A stretch of DNA of 64,000 nt, from assembly GCA_013215285.1 (NCBI GenBank), contig JABSRD010000002.1, positions 1-64,000 of the forward strand, given 5' to 3'. Each line of letters starts with the position of its first letter. The stretch's first letter is position 1. This document shows, piece after piece, positions 7,123-15,391 of this stretch. The notes under the pieces are model-generated. The model had not been told where the DNA came from. It did no database searches and saw only the letters and a list, made by a program, of their open reading frames with translations. This stretch comes from Candidatus Nitrosopumilus sp. Its GTDB lineage: Archaea > Thermoproteota > Nitrososphaeria > Nitrososphaerales > Nitrosopumilaceae. Made by a program: the position numbers and the translations under genes.

Positions 7123-8136
7123 TTAGAGATTATCAGTAATTTGTTTGGTAAATTCTAAAGTGGTACTATCACCCCCAATATCTTTAGTCTTTATACCAGA
7201 TTTTACCAAATCAAAGATTGTAGATTCTAACTTTTTCCCTACTTCAATACATTTAGAGTCATTATGTTTAGAGCCAAGCCAATCAAACATCATTTTGATA
7301 GAAAGTAAAAATGAAGAGGGATTCGCAACATTTTTTCCAGCTATATCAAATGCAGCTCCATGTACAGGTTCAAACAATGCAAAATTATCGCCAATATTTG
7401 CAGCAGGTGCCATTCCTAATCCCCCTACAACTTGGGAAGATTCATCAGAAAGAATATCACCAAACAAATTTGTGGTAACTACAACATCAAATTTTTGTGG
7501 TTGACGAATTAAATTCATAGCACATGCATCAACATACATTTCCTCAAATGTAATTTCAGGATAATCTTTTGAAACATCAGTGCAAGCTTTTGCAAATAGT
7601 CCATCAGTTATTCGCATCACGTTAGATTTATGAACACATGTTACTTTTTTCATAGAATTTCGTTGCATTGCAGTTTCAAAAGCATATTTCGCAATTCTTT
7701 TTGATGCAGTCACAGAAATAATTCTCAATGCAACTGCAGAATCACCTAAACTGAATTCCTTACCGATGTAAAGATCCTCAGTATTTTCTCTAACAATTAC
7801 CATATCAATATCATCACGCAATGCTGGCATGTGAGGGTATGATTTTGCAGGTCTAATATTGGCATAAAGATCAAGCATTCTTCTTAATACAACTATCACA
7901 TCAGCTGCACTCTCACCCACAGGTGCCTTCAAACATACGTCAGAGTTTTTTATCACATCAACTGTTTCATCAGGAAGTGCTTTTCCTGTTTGTTCAAGGG
8001 CTTTATCACCTGCAGATAATTTTGTAATTTCAAATTTTAAATCAAATTTATCATGGATTGTATTTAATACAGAAATTGCAGAATCAGATAATTCAGGACC
8101 AATTCCGTCACCAGTGATTAATGAGATTTTGTACAT
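7123..8136 (-). CDS. leuB: Isopropylmalate/isocitrate-type dehydrogenase, probably 3-isopropylmalate dehydrogenase
   Basis: A 337-aa beta-decarboxylating dehydrogenase with the opening GDGIGPE (residues 9-15), LRRMLDLYANIRP substrate region, VRENTEDLYIG loop, a K-S-N-V-M-R catalytic-lysine segment, TNLFGDILSDE metal-binding Asp region and the EPVHGAAFDIAGK nucleotide loop. The family includes isocitrate, isopropylmalate, homoisocitrate and tartrate dehydrogenases, which the sequence alone does not fully separate. The neighbouring leuA, ilvN and ilvB favour leucine synthesis. It is divergent from the PII-like gene and has its own TATA element at 8159-8166. Confidence 0.85.
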   Translation of the reverse strand: MYKISLITGDGIGPELSDSAISVLNTIHDKFDLKFEITKLSAGDKALEQTGKALPDETVDVIKNSDVCLKAPVGESAADVIVVLRRMLDLYANIRPAKSYPHMPALRDDIDMVIVRENTEDLYIGKEFSLGDSAVALRIISVTASKRIAKYAFETAMQRNSMKKVTCVHKSNVMRITDGLFAKACTDVSKDYPEITFEEMYVDACAMNLIRQPQKFDVVVTTNLFGDILSDESSQVVGGLGMAPAANIGDNFALFEPVHGAAFDIAGKNVANPSSFLLSIKMMFDWLGSKHNDSKCIEVGKKLESTIFDLVKSGIKTKDIGGDSTTLEFTKQITDNL

Positions 8137-8158
8137 GTTTTTGAATATTAAGAGGGAA

Positions 8159-8166
8159 TTTTAAAT
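8159..8166 (-). promoter_or_regulatory. leuB: TATA box of leuB
   Basis: ATTTAAAA on the minus strand is centred about 26 bp from the leuB ATG, indicating a leaderless transcript. It lies within ~25 bp of the opposite-facing PII TATA element, so the two promoters are back to back. Confidence 0.45.
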
Positions 8167-8186
8167 GATTAGAAGAGTAATAACAG

Positions 8187-8195
8187 TATAAATAT
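8187..8195 (+). promoter_or_regulatory. TATA box of the PII-like gene
   Basis: TATAAATAT lies about 39 bp before the TTG start at 8230, predicting a short leader of about 13 bases. Confidence 0.4.
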
Positions 8196-8229
8196 TGAAA
8201 AAACAAAAAATTTTTGTGGTAAATAAATC

Positions 8230-8553
8230 TTGAAAAAAATCGAGGCAGTGGTCAGAACCATAAAGATTCATGAAATTCAACATCAACTTATAAAAATAGG
8301 GATACCAACATTCTCAATTTATCAGGTACAAATTACAGGAATTCATGAAGGATTGAAAAATAAAACAAGTGATTATATTCCAAAATTAAAAATTGAAATT
8401 TTATGTGCAGATAAAGACGAAGATAAAGTCATTAATGCAATACAAAAAGCTGGACAATTTGGAGAAAAAGGTGACGGGGTAATATTTACATATGATATTA
8501 ACAAATTAGTGAAAATTAGAACTGCCGAAGTCGGTGAGAGTGCTCTTCAATAA
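8230..8553 (+). CDS. PII-family nitrogen/energy sensor with a shortened T-loop
   Basis: 107 aa, opening MKKIEAVVRTIKI and ending with the G-D-G-V-I-F-T-Y and V-K-I-R-T-A-E segments that mark PII proteins (GlnB/GlnK), which bind ATP, ADP and often 2-oxoglutarate. The region between strand 2 and strand 3 (residues ~37-53, GIHEGLKNKTSDYIPKLK) is about eight residues shorter than in GlnB/GlnK. It lacks the G-R-Q-K-G and Y-R-G-x-x-Y motifs, including the tyrosine uridylylated in proteobacteria. No amt ammonium-transporter gene is adjacent. It is divergent from leuB and downstream-convergent with leuA, so a link to leucine or 2-oxoacid metabolism is possible but inferred. The start is TTG. Confidence 0.8.
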   Translation: MKKIEAVVRTIKIHEIQHQLIKIGIPTFSIYQVQITGIHEGLKNKTSDYIPKLKIEILCADKDEDKVINAIQKAGQFGEKGDGVIFTYDINKLVKIRTAEVGESALQ

Positions 8554-8557
8554 TAAA

Positions 8558-10072
8558 TTAGTTAACCTGTTTTTCCTTAAGCATCTTTTTAAGCATGATT
8601 CTATTAATTCCGTCGATTACAGCTTGAACACTAGTAGTTACAATATCCTCACCGACTGATTTTGATGAAACTCTATTTCCTTGTGCATCCTCCACACTAA
8701 TTGTTACTTCACAAAGTGCAGTAGAGCCACCGCTAATTGATGCCAAACCATAATCTTTGATTCTCAATTCTGAAATCTTTCCAGTTATCTTTTGAATTGC
8801 ATTTAGTGCTGCATCTACTGGACCAACACCATAATCAGTTCCAATAAACTCTTTTCCATCAATGTTTAATTTCACAAATGCATAAGGCATTATTCCAATT
8901 CCAGTTGATACTGAAAAGCCAGTTAATTGAACAATTCTTTTGATTCCTTTCTCCCCTAACACATCACTTGCCATAGATAACAACTCTACATCGGTGATTT
9001 GTTTTCCTTGATCACCTAACACTTTGATTTTATCAAGAATCTGTTGAGATTGTTCTTCTGTTGGTTTGACTCCAAATTCAGCAAGCATTGCATTCATTCC
9101 ATGAATTCCTGCATGTTTTCCAACACTAAGTCGTCTCTTTCTTCCAACTAATTCAGGACTGATTGGTTCGTATGTGAGAGGGTTACTCAATATACCATGA
9201 GTGTGAATTCCAGATTCATGTCCGAATGCATTGTCTCCAACTATAGCCTTGTTTGGCTGAACTTTGATACCTATAATTTTTGAAATATACCTAGATGTTT
9301 CATAGATTAATTCAGATTTAATGTTAGTTTCATATTTTTGTTCATATGGTAAACATTTCAATGCCATGGAAAATTCTTCCAAGGATGCATTACCTGCACG
9401 TTCCCCAATTCCATTAATTGTAACATGTGCACAAGATGCTCCTGCGTGGACTCCAGATAATGCATTGGCAACTGCCAATCCAAAGTCATTATGACAATGA
9501 ACGCTTACTGGGAGTTTTGTTGCAGCAATTGCATCTTTAGTAATTTCTGCAATATACTCAGGAGTGGAATATCCCACAGTATCAGGAATATCAATTCTGT
9601 CAGCCCCAGCTTTTGCAACTTCACCAAATACTTTTTTTAAAAATTCTCTATCAGTTCTCGTAGCATCTTCAGCTGAGAATTCAACTTGAAGACCACGTGA
9701 TTTTCCATACTCCACAGCTTCAATTGCTTTTTCAAGTGCTTGGTCTCGAGTCATATGGAGTTTATACTCTAAATGAATGTCAGAAGTTGCAATGAATGTG
9801 TGAATGTAATTTAGACCAGCGTCAACTGCAGAGTCAATATCTGTTTTGATGGTTCTTGTCAATCCCGCAATTTCACAAGATAATCCTTCACTAGTAATCA
9901 TTTTTACTGCTTTTAATTCACCATTAGAAATTACTGGAAACCCAGCTTCTATTGCATCAACTCCAAGTGCATCAAGTTTTTTAGCAATAGATAATTTTTG
10001 ATCTGGTGATAAAGAAACTCCGACAGTTTGTTCTCCGTCTCTTAATGTTGTATCAAATATTCTAATTTTCAT
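8558..10072 (-). CDS. leuA: 2-isopropylmalate synthase-type enzyme
   Basis: A 504-aa alpha-isopropylmalate/citramalate synthase. The catalytic HMGL-like TIM barrel starts IRIFDTTLRDGEQTVG, with the metal-binding S-V-H-C-H-N-D-F-G-L-A segment near residues 200-210 and GIGERAGNASLEE. The C-terminal ~130 residues form a LeuA-type allosteric regulatory domain (GTDYGVGPVDAALNAI). It condenses acetyl-CoA with 2-oxoisovalerate in leucine synthesis; a citramalate or homocitrate role cannot be excluded. Its ATG overlaps the ilvN stop by 4 bp, so ilvB-ilvN-leuA is one operon. Confidence 0.9.
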   Translation of the reverse strand: MKIRIFDTTLRDGEQTVGVSLSPDQKLSIAKKLDALGVDAIEAGFPVISNGELKAVKMITSEGLSCEIAGLTRTIKTDIDSAVDAGLNYIHTFIATSDIHLEYKLHMTRDQALEKAIEAVEYGKSRGLQVEFSAEDATRTDREFLKKVFGEVAKAGADRIDIPDTVGYSTPEYIAEITKDAIAATKLPVSVHCHNDFGLAVANALSGVHAGASCAHVTINGIGERAGNASLEEFSMALKCLPYEQKYETNIKSELIYETSRYISKIIGIKVQPNKAIVGDNAFGHESGIHTHGILSNPLTYEPISPELVGRKRRLSVGKHAGIHGMNAMLAEFGVKPTEEQSQQILDKIKVLGDQGKQITDVELLSMASDVLGEKGIKRIVQLTGFSVSTGIGIMPYAFVKLNIDGKEFIGTDYGVGPVDAALNAIQKITGKISELRIKDYGLASISGGSTALCEVTISVEDAQGNRVSSKSVGEDIVTTSVQAVIDGINRIMLKKMLKEKQVN

Positions 10073-10560
10073 GCCCCGCTCCGTTGTAAAGCAGCAACAC
10101 CAGTTCGTGCAACATCAATAATTCCAAATGGTTTTACTAATTCTTCAAATGCCTTAATTTGATCAGGAGTAGCAGTTAATTCTACCATGATTGAATCTTT
10201 TTTGACATCATGAACTTTACCACCATATGCATTTGCTAATTTATTAACATCCATACTATCATTAGCATTACTTAGCTTAATCTTAAAAATACTTAGTTCA
10301 CGATATACTGTCTTGTGCTCATCTAATCGTTTAACATCTATAGTATCAATCATTTTATCGAGTTGTTTTATTATTTGGTCTATTCTCTTTTCATCACCAA
10401 AAGTAGTAATTGTCATTCTAGAATAATCAGGATTCTCAGTTACACCAACTGAAATACTATCAATATTGAAATTTCTAGCCCTAAAAAGATGAGTTATCTT
10501 AAACAAGATTCCAGGTTTATTTTCAACTAAAATAGAAAGAATTGCCCACATGATATTCAC
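10069..10560 (-). CDS. ilvN: Acetolactate synthase regulatory (small) subunit
   Basis: 163 aa with the N-terminal ACT domain (AILSILVENKPGILFKITHLF and FNIDSISVG) and the usual second domain. It binds IlvB and confers feedback control by branched-chain amino acids in characterised systems. The frame allows a GTG at 10560, sharing one base with the ilvB TAG stop. The ATG at 10551 (MWAILSILVENKPG) matches homologous N-termini better, so the true start may be 10551. It overlaps leuA by 4 bp downstream. Confidence 0.92.
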   Translation of the reverse strand: MNIMWAILSILVENKPGILFKITHLFRARNFNIDSISVGVTENPDYSRMTITTFGDEKRIDQIIKQLDKMIDTIDVKRLDEHKTVYRELSIFKIKLSNANDSMDVNKLANAYGGKVHDVKKDSIMVELTATPDQIKAFEELVKPFGIIDVARTGVAALQRSGA

Positions 10561-12272
10561 TATGAAGGTAATATCATTTCCGAAAGTGAAGTTCCTGGTG
10601 CAACAAATGGTAATACGTCTTCTTCAGGATCAATTGGAATATCAATAACAGTTGCAACATCACTGCTTAAAGCAGTCTTGATTGCTTTGTCAAGTTCATC
10701 CATTGATTGTGCTCTAATTCCTTGAGCTCCATAAGATTCAGCTAATTTTACATAATCAGGACAGTGTTGTTGGTCTACTCCAATCATTCTTCGATCATAG
10801 AAAGTTCTTTGCCATTGAGCAACCATTCCCAATATTGAATTATTTAAAATAAAAACAATTACTGGAATATCTTCTAAAACAGCAGTTGCAAGCGAATTTT
10901 CAGTCATAGCAAAACTTCCATCACCTGCAATATCTACAACTGGTACATCAGGTCTTGCAACTTTAGCACCAATTGATGCAGGGAATCCCCAACCCATAGT
11001 ACCAAGTCCAGTTGAACTAAAGAAAGTGCCAGGTTGAATTACATCATAAAATAATGATGCCCACATTTGATGTTGTCCTACTTCAGTTGTAATGATAGAT
11101 TCTTTTGGTAAAATTTCTCGAAGTTTTCTTAAAATTTTTGCAGAACTCATTTCACCAGGATGAATCTTCAAGTTTTCTTTCCAGTATGCTTTAGTTTCTT
11201 TAACGTGTTTAATCCAAATACTCTCTTCAGTTTTTTTGATAGATCTTTGCAAAAGTAACTTTATCATTATTCGAAGTGATGTTTTAACATCTCCAACTAC
11301 TACAACCTGAGCTGTTTGGTTTTTACCAATCTCTGCAGGATCAACATCCATATGAATAATCTTAAGTCTCTTCTCAAAAGCCTCAAAGGTTCCAATTGAT
11401 CTATCAGAAAATCTAGTTCCTATAGCTAATACACAATCAGCTTCTGTCATCATTTTGTTTGCCTCTGCATGTCCATGCATTCCGATTGGACCTAATGACA
11501 AAGGATGAGTCTCAGGAAATGCACCTTTTCCTTTGAAAGTAGTAACTACAGGAAGCATGAGTGCTTCTGCAACAGCTTGTAATTCTGCAAATGCTGATGA
11601 AATTATAGTTCCTCCACCAGCTAAAATAATTGGTCTTTCTGAATTGAGTAACATATCAAGTGCTTTTTCAACTGCAACAATATCAGGATCAGTCCAAGGA
11701 TGATAACCTTGTATTTTAAATTCCTCTGGAAATGTCATTTCTGCTTCATTTATTTGAACATCTTTTGGAATGTCAATTAGTACAGGACCAGGTCTTCCAG
11801 TTTCTGCAATATAGAATCCTTTTCTTACAACTTCAGGAATTTCTCCTGCAGTTCTTGGTTGAAATGAATATTTTACAACAGGATTCGCCATTCCAATAAT
11901 ATCACTTTCTTGAAATGCATCACGTCCAATCATGTTAACAGCTACTTGACCAGTAACTACAACCATAGGTGATGAATCAGCTTGTGCAGTTGCAATTCCA
12001 GTTAATACGTTGGTGGCACCAGGTCCAGATGTTGCAAAACAAACACCAGGTTTTCTGCTAATTCTACCAAAACCATCAGCCATATGAGCTGCTGATTGTT
12101 CATGTCTTGCTAAAATATGTCTAATGTCACATCTAGCAAACTCATCATACATTGGAAGATTTGCACCACCAGGTAAGCCAAATACTTGTTTAACGCCTTC
12201 CTTTTCCATAGCCTTCATCAAGGCCTTTGCACCAGTCATAGTTTCCATTTTATTCATCAAATTTTTCTCCAT
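10560..12272 (-). CDS. ilvB: Acetolactate synthase catalytic (large) subunit
   Basis: A 570-aa thiamine-diphosphate enzyme that forms acetolactate or acetohydroxybutyrate for valine, leucine and isoleucine. The N-terminal domain carries VFGLPGGANLPMYD, the catalytic Glu region in RHEQSAAHMADG and CFATSGPGATN. The central domain shows the FAD-binding-like region with LGPIGMHGHAEAN. The C-terminal domain has the ThDP motif beginning GDGSFAMTENSL and ending in I-L-N-N. It is first in the ilvB-ilvN-leuA operon. Acetohydroxyacid synthase is the more precise name when ilvN is present. Confidence 0.95.
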   Translation of the reverse strand: MEKNLMNKMETMTGAKALMKAMEKEGVKQVFGLPGGANLPMYDEFARCDIRHILARHEQSAAHMADGFGRISRKPGVCFATSGPGATNVLTGIATAQADSSPMVVVTGQVAVNMIGRDAFQESDIIGMANPVVKYSFQPRTAGEIPEVVRKGFYIAETGRPGPVLIDIPKDVQINEAEMTFPEEFKIQGYHPWTDPDIVAVEKALDMLLNSERPIILAGGGTIISSAFAELQAVAEALMLPVVTTFKGKGAFPETHPLSLGPIGMHGHAEANKMMTEADCVLAIGTRFSDRSIGTFEAFEKRLKIIHMDVDPAEIGKNQTAQVVVVGDVKTSLRIMIKLLLQRSIKKTEESIWIKHVKETKAYWKENLKIHPGEMSSAKILRKLREILPKESIITTEVGQHQMWASLFYDVIQPGTFFSSTGLGTMGWGFPASIGAKVARPDVPVVDIAGDGSFAMTENSLATAVLEDIPVIVFILNNSILGMVAQWQRTFYDRRMIGVDQQHCPDYVKLAESYGAQGIRAQSMDELDKAIKTALSSDVATVIDIPIDPEEDVLPFVAPGTSLSEMILPS

Positions 12273-12441
12273 AATTTTAATACTGTTAAAATTTTGAGCA
12301 TACTTTACAGTAAAAGAACAACTTGCAAATGTTTTGTAAGTGGTCTAGTTAATTTTGTGCTCATTGAAATCAAAAAAGTATTCAATTAATAATTAATAAA
12401 GATTATCAAAAAAATAATCGTGGTTATCGTATCAGTACAGA

Positions 12442-12451
12442 AGATTTAAAC
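12442..12451 (+). promoter_or_regulatory. TATA-like element upstream of the NTF2-like gene
   Basis: AGATTTAAAC lies about 35 bp before the TTG start at 12481 in the divergent spacer with ilvB. It predicts a leader of under ten bases. Confidence 0.4.
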
Positions 12452-12480
12452 TGATATTTTCAATATTTGAAACGGTTGTC

Positions 12481-12885
12481 TTGTTAGATACTGAAGAAAT
12501 CATCAAAGTAATTGAAACATTATTTCAAGCAGGAGTGACGAAAGATCTAGCATCTCTAAGAGACATACATCTCAACGATCCTAAATTTTCAAGTTTTAGT
12601 GATTTGCCACCATATGATCTAAAAGACTATCAAACTACAATAGAATTAGAGGAATTACGATTTGTGAGTATTTCAGATTATTCCTATGAAATAAAAAATC
12701 CAAAAATTAGTTTGTTTGGTAATACAGCTGTTGTTGCTTTAGAATTAATTCAACAGGGAATGTTAGTCGATAACAAAGCATTCACTGGAGAACATATGAA
12801 AATTATTGGACGAGCAACGTTTGTACTAGTAAAACAACCAACATGGAAAATTGCACACATTCATCTTTCAAAAATTGAAGGGTGA
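12481..12885 (+). CDS. NTF2/SnoaL-like fold protein
   Basis: A 134-aa protein with the order helix-helix-beta sheet: EEIIKVIETLFQAGVTKDLASL, an H-L-N-D-P-K-F-S-S-F-S-D-L-P-P-Y active-cleft-like segment, then beta strands with ALELIQQG and a final W-K-I-A-H-I-H-L-S-K strand. This fits the SnoaL/DUF4440 NTF2-like superfamily. Those proteins range from small-molecule isomerases to binding domains, so no reaction can be assigned. The start is TTG. It converges with the aldolase gene, leaving one base between the two stops. Confidence 0.7.
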   Translation: MLDTEEIIKVIETLFQAGVTKDLASLRDIHLNDPKFSSFSDLPPYDLKDYQTTIELEELRFVSISDYSYEIKNPKISLFGNTAVVALELIQQGMLVDNKAFTGEHMKIIGRATFVLVKQPTWKIAHIHLSKIEG

Positions 12886-12886
12886 A

Positions 12887-13894
12887 CTATTTCTTTGTTA
12901 AATCAGGTTTGTTTGATTTGTTTTGATTAGGTTTGTTTTGATTAGGTTTGTTTTGATTAGGTTTGTTTTGATTAGATTTGTTTTGATTAGGTTTGTTTTG
13001 ATTAGGTTTGTTTGATTTGTTTTGATTAGGTTTGTTTGATTTGTTTTGATTAGGTTTGTTTGATTTGTTTTGATTAGGTTTGTTTTGATTCTTTGATTTA
13101 TGTTTAGAATCTTCACTAGCTAATTTTTGGTATAGTTTGAATGCTTGATCAACATTTGAATTTCCATGAACTATTGCTCTAACTGCTCTAATCATAGCAA
13201 CTGGGTGTTCTGATTGCCAAACATTTCTGCCAATATCAACTCCTACAGCTCCTGCTTTGATAGAATTGTATGTTAATTGTAATGCATCACGTTCTGGAAT
13301 TTTCTTTCCACCTGCAACAATGATTGGAACAGGACATGATTTAACGACTTTTTCAAAATTATCACAATAATAGGTTTTAACAATATGTGCTCCTTGTTCA
13401 GCTGCCATTCTACAAGCCAAAGAAAGATATCTGGCATCTTTACCCATATCTTTTCCTACAGCAGTTACAGCTAAAACTGGAATTCCATATCTTGCAGCCC
13501 TGTTAACTAATTTTCCAAGGTTAACAACAGTCTGATATTCATATTTTGAACCGACAAAAATTGACATTGCAAGAGCACTGGCATTTAGTCTAATTGCTTC
13601 TTCAATAGAAACCGTAATATCTTCTTGAGATAAATCATCTCCAATAATACTAGAACCTCCAGAAACTCGCAATACCATTGGAGTGTCAGTAGTTGCAGGA
13701 ACCGATGTTCGTTGAACACCTCTTGTAACCATCAATGAATCACAATATTTCAAAAGAGGGGCAATTACATTTTTTGGGTTTTCTAACTTTTCAGTTGGAC
13801 CAAGAAAGTATCCATGGTCAACTGCTAACATTAATGCACGATTATTTTGAGGTTTAATGATTTTTGATAATCTATTTTGTAATCCCCAGTCCAT
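12887..13894 (-). CDS. LsrF-like class I aldolase/thiolase with a long NQNK-repeat C-terminal tail
   Basis: Residues 1 to ~262 form a complete DeoC/LsrF-type class I aldolase barrel: MDWGLQNRLSKI, AVDHGYFLGP, VTAVGKDMGKDARYLSLA, the Schiff-base lysine region I-V-K-T-Y-Y, VAGGKKIPERDAL and GVDIGRNVWQSEHPVAMI. The match to E. coli LsrF (3-hydroxy-2,4-pentadione 5-phosphate thiolase) appears closer than to fructose-bisphosphate or ADTH aldolases. No other lsr genes are present. The final ~70 residues are a low-complexity tail of ten N-Q-N-K-P/S-type units, highly polar and presumably disordered. The gene is 45 bp downstream of an MDR dehydrogenase, probably in one operon. Confidence 0.85.
   Translation of the reverse strand: MDWGLQNRLSKIIKPQNNRALMLAVDHGYFLGPTEKLENPKNVIAPLLKYCDSLMVTRGVQRTSVPATTDTPMVLRVSGGSSIIGDDLSQEDITVSIEEAIRLNASALAMSIFVGSKYEYQTVVNLGKLVNRAARYGIPVLAVTAVGKDMGKDARYLSLACRMAAEQGAHIVKTYYCDNFEKVVKSCPVPIIVAGGKKIPERDALQLTYNSIKAGAVGVDIGRNVWQSEHPVAMIRAVRAIVHGNSNVDQAFKLYQKLASEDSKHKSKNQNKPNQNKSNKPNQNKSNKPNQNKSNKPNQNKPNQNKSNQNKPNQNKPNQNKPNQNKSNKPDLTKK
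12905..13090 (-). repeat. In-frame tandem repeat encoding NQNKP and NQNKSNKP units
   Basis: Ten contiguous units: four 24-bp units (N-Q-N-K-S-N-K-P) and six 15-bp units (five N-Q-N-K-P, one N-Q-N-K-S), 186 bp in total. All lengths are multiples of three, so copy-number change would keep the aldolase frame open. The units are nearly identical at DNA level, suggesting recent slippage or unequal exchange. Confidence 0.9.
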
Positions 13895-13939
13895 ATCTCT
13901 TCGATTTTGAAAGAATAGAAATACCTTTCTTAAGCTTTC

Positions 13940-14968
13940 CTATTTTGTAATAATTATTTTCATTGCATTATCACCACTACGTGCATGATCAAATGCTTTT
14001 TGAGAATCAATAATGGGGTAAGTGTGAGTGATTAATTGTTTAACACCAATTTGTGAAGATTCAATTAAATCCAAAGAGTCTTTTGTGTCTTGATCAGATG
14101 CAGCATAACTTGTTACAAGAGTAATTTCCTTAGAATAAATTTTATTCATATCCAAATCTAATTTAGAATCTTTAGATGGAACACCAAACATCATAACAGT
14201 TCCACCTTTTCGTACCATGTCAATTGCATCCTCAAGCGCCTTTAGGCTACTTGTAGCAATAATTGCCACATCCACACCTCGCCCATCAGTATGATCTAAA
14301 ATTATCTGGTTTTTATTCTCATGCGTAGAGTTGATTGATTCAGTTATGTTAAATTTTTTGGCAAAATCTAATCTGAAATCATTTACATCAAAACAAAAGA
14401 TTTTAGAGAATTTTTTGATCTTTGCTAACATTACATGCATCATTCCAGTTGGACCAACACCAAAAATTGCAACAGAATCGTTTTCATGATAAGTAAATTT
14501 GGTCCATGCTCGAACACAACATGCCAAAGGTTCAATCATTGCAGCCTCTTCAAAACTCAAAGAATCAGAAATTTTTAGAACCCCACCATGAGATACGTTC
14601 CATGCAGGTACAACATATTCTTCAGATAAACCACAAGGTGAAAGATTAGTTTCAGAGTATTTTATACACATTGTTTCATTTCCATGATTACAAAAATGAC
14701 AATCATAACAAGGAACATGATGGTGAGTAAACACTCTATCACCTTTTTTGAATTCTGTAACATCAGAACTTACATCTAAAACCACACCTGCAGGTTCATG
14801 ACCTAAACGCATAGATGGTTGTCCATATTGACCAAAAACTTTTTCCAAATCAGAGCCACAAATACCACAAGCATGCATCTGAACTAAAATATCACCAGGT
14901 TCCAATATTGGTTTTTGAGTATCATCAACAGTGATTACTGATGGTCCTTTAACAGATGCAGTTTTCAT
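13940..14968 (-). CDS. Zinc-dependent medium-chain alcohol dehydrogenase (sorbitol/threonine dehydrogenase-like)
   Basis: A 342-aa MDR-superfamily protein. The catalytic zinc site is in C-G-I-C-G-S-D (near residues 34-40) and GHEPAGVV. The structural zinc lobe has Cys residues in VPCYDCHFCNHGNETMC. The Rossmann motif is GVGPTGMMHVMLA. It oxidises an alcohol or polyol with NAD(P); the substrate cannot be read from sequence. It lies 45 bp upstream of the LsrF-like aldolase on the same strand, so the pair may handle a sugar- or diketone-like metabolite. That is inference. Confidence 0.85.
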   Translation of the reverse strand: MKTASVKGPSVITVDDTQKPILEPGDILVQMHACGICGSDLEKVFGQYGQPSMRLGHEPAGVVLDVSSDVTEFKKGDRVFTHHHVPCYDCHFCNHGNETMCIKYSETNLSPCGLSEEYVVPAWNVSHGGVLKISDSLSFEEAAMIEPLACCVRAWTKFTYHENDSVAIFGVGPTGMMHVMLAKIKKFSKIFCFDVNDFRLDFAKKFNITESINSTHENKNQIILDHTDGRGVDVAIIATSSLKALEDAIDMVRKGGTVMMFGVPSKDSKLDLDMNKIYSKEITLVTSYAASDQDTKDSLDLIESSQIGVKQLITHTYPIIDSQKAFDHARSGDNAMKIIITK

Positions 14969-15008
14969 GGTAAAACATTGAGGTATTGATTATAAGTAGA
15001 TTAAAAAA

Positions 15009-15302
15009 TTATACACCAAGAATTTTCTTCAACATTACCCTATAATCAATTTCAGTTTTCTCACTTCCAGTTGCAGGTAATGCAAAAACAAGTGTAGATT
15101 TTTCAGATCGTAATGTAGTTAATTCATCATTAATGGATTCTGTAATATCATCACTAACAAGAACTAATCCAACATCAGAATCATCAGTCAATCTTTTAAT
15201 TTCACTTAAAGCATTTTGAGGATTTTCAGAAATTATGCCTGGAATTCCAGCTAATTGGAAACTTGTTACAAACGATTTACTTCCAACAGTAAATATTTTC
15301 AT
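15009..15302 (-). CDS. atpF: A-type (V-type-like) ATP synthase subunit F
   Basis: 97 aa with the compact alpha/beta fold signature of subunit F/NtpG: MKIFTVGSKSFVTSFQLAGI at the start, a central V-G-L-V-L-V-S-D-D-I strand-turn and a C-terminal Y-R-V-M-L-K-K-I-L-G-V helix. It is part of the central stalk of the archaeal rotary ATP synthase. No other ATP synthase subunit gene lies within this window, so it is detached from the main cluster or at least not next to it. The gene is 40 bp downstream of the MDR dehydrogenase start region on the same strand. Confidence 0.85.
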   Translation of the reverse strand: MKIFTVGSKSFVTSFQLAGIPGIISENPQNALSEIKRLTDDSDVGLVLVSDDITESINDELTTLRSEKSTLVFALPATGSEKTEIDYRVMLKKILGV

Positions 15303-15391
15303 AGTTGTAATTTCTGTTTATTCTAATTTAACCCTTTTTGGCAGGTACAAGATCAGGAAAGGTTGATTTAGTTTAAAAATTCAACAAATTC

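Noticed and set aside
12905-13090. Possible CRISPR-like array
   Set aside because: Units are directly abutted without unique spacers, lie in a coding frame and have no cas genes nearby.
12898-13116. 72-aa frame reading N-L-I-K-T-N repeats on the minus strand
   Set aside because: It is the alternate frame of the same tandem repeat inside the aldolase gene; units of 15 and 24 bp keep every frame open, so it carries no independent evidence.
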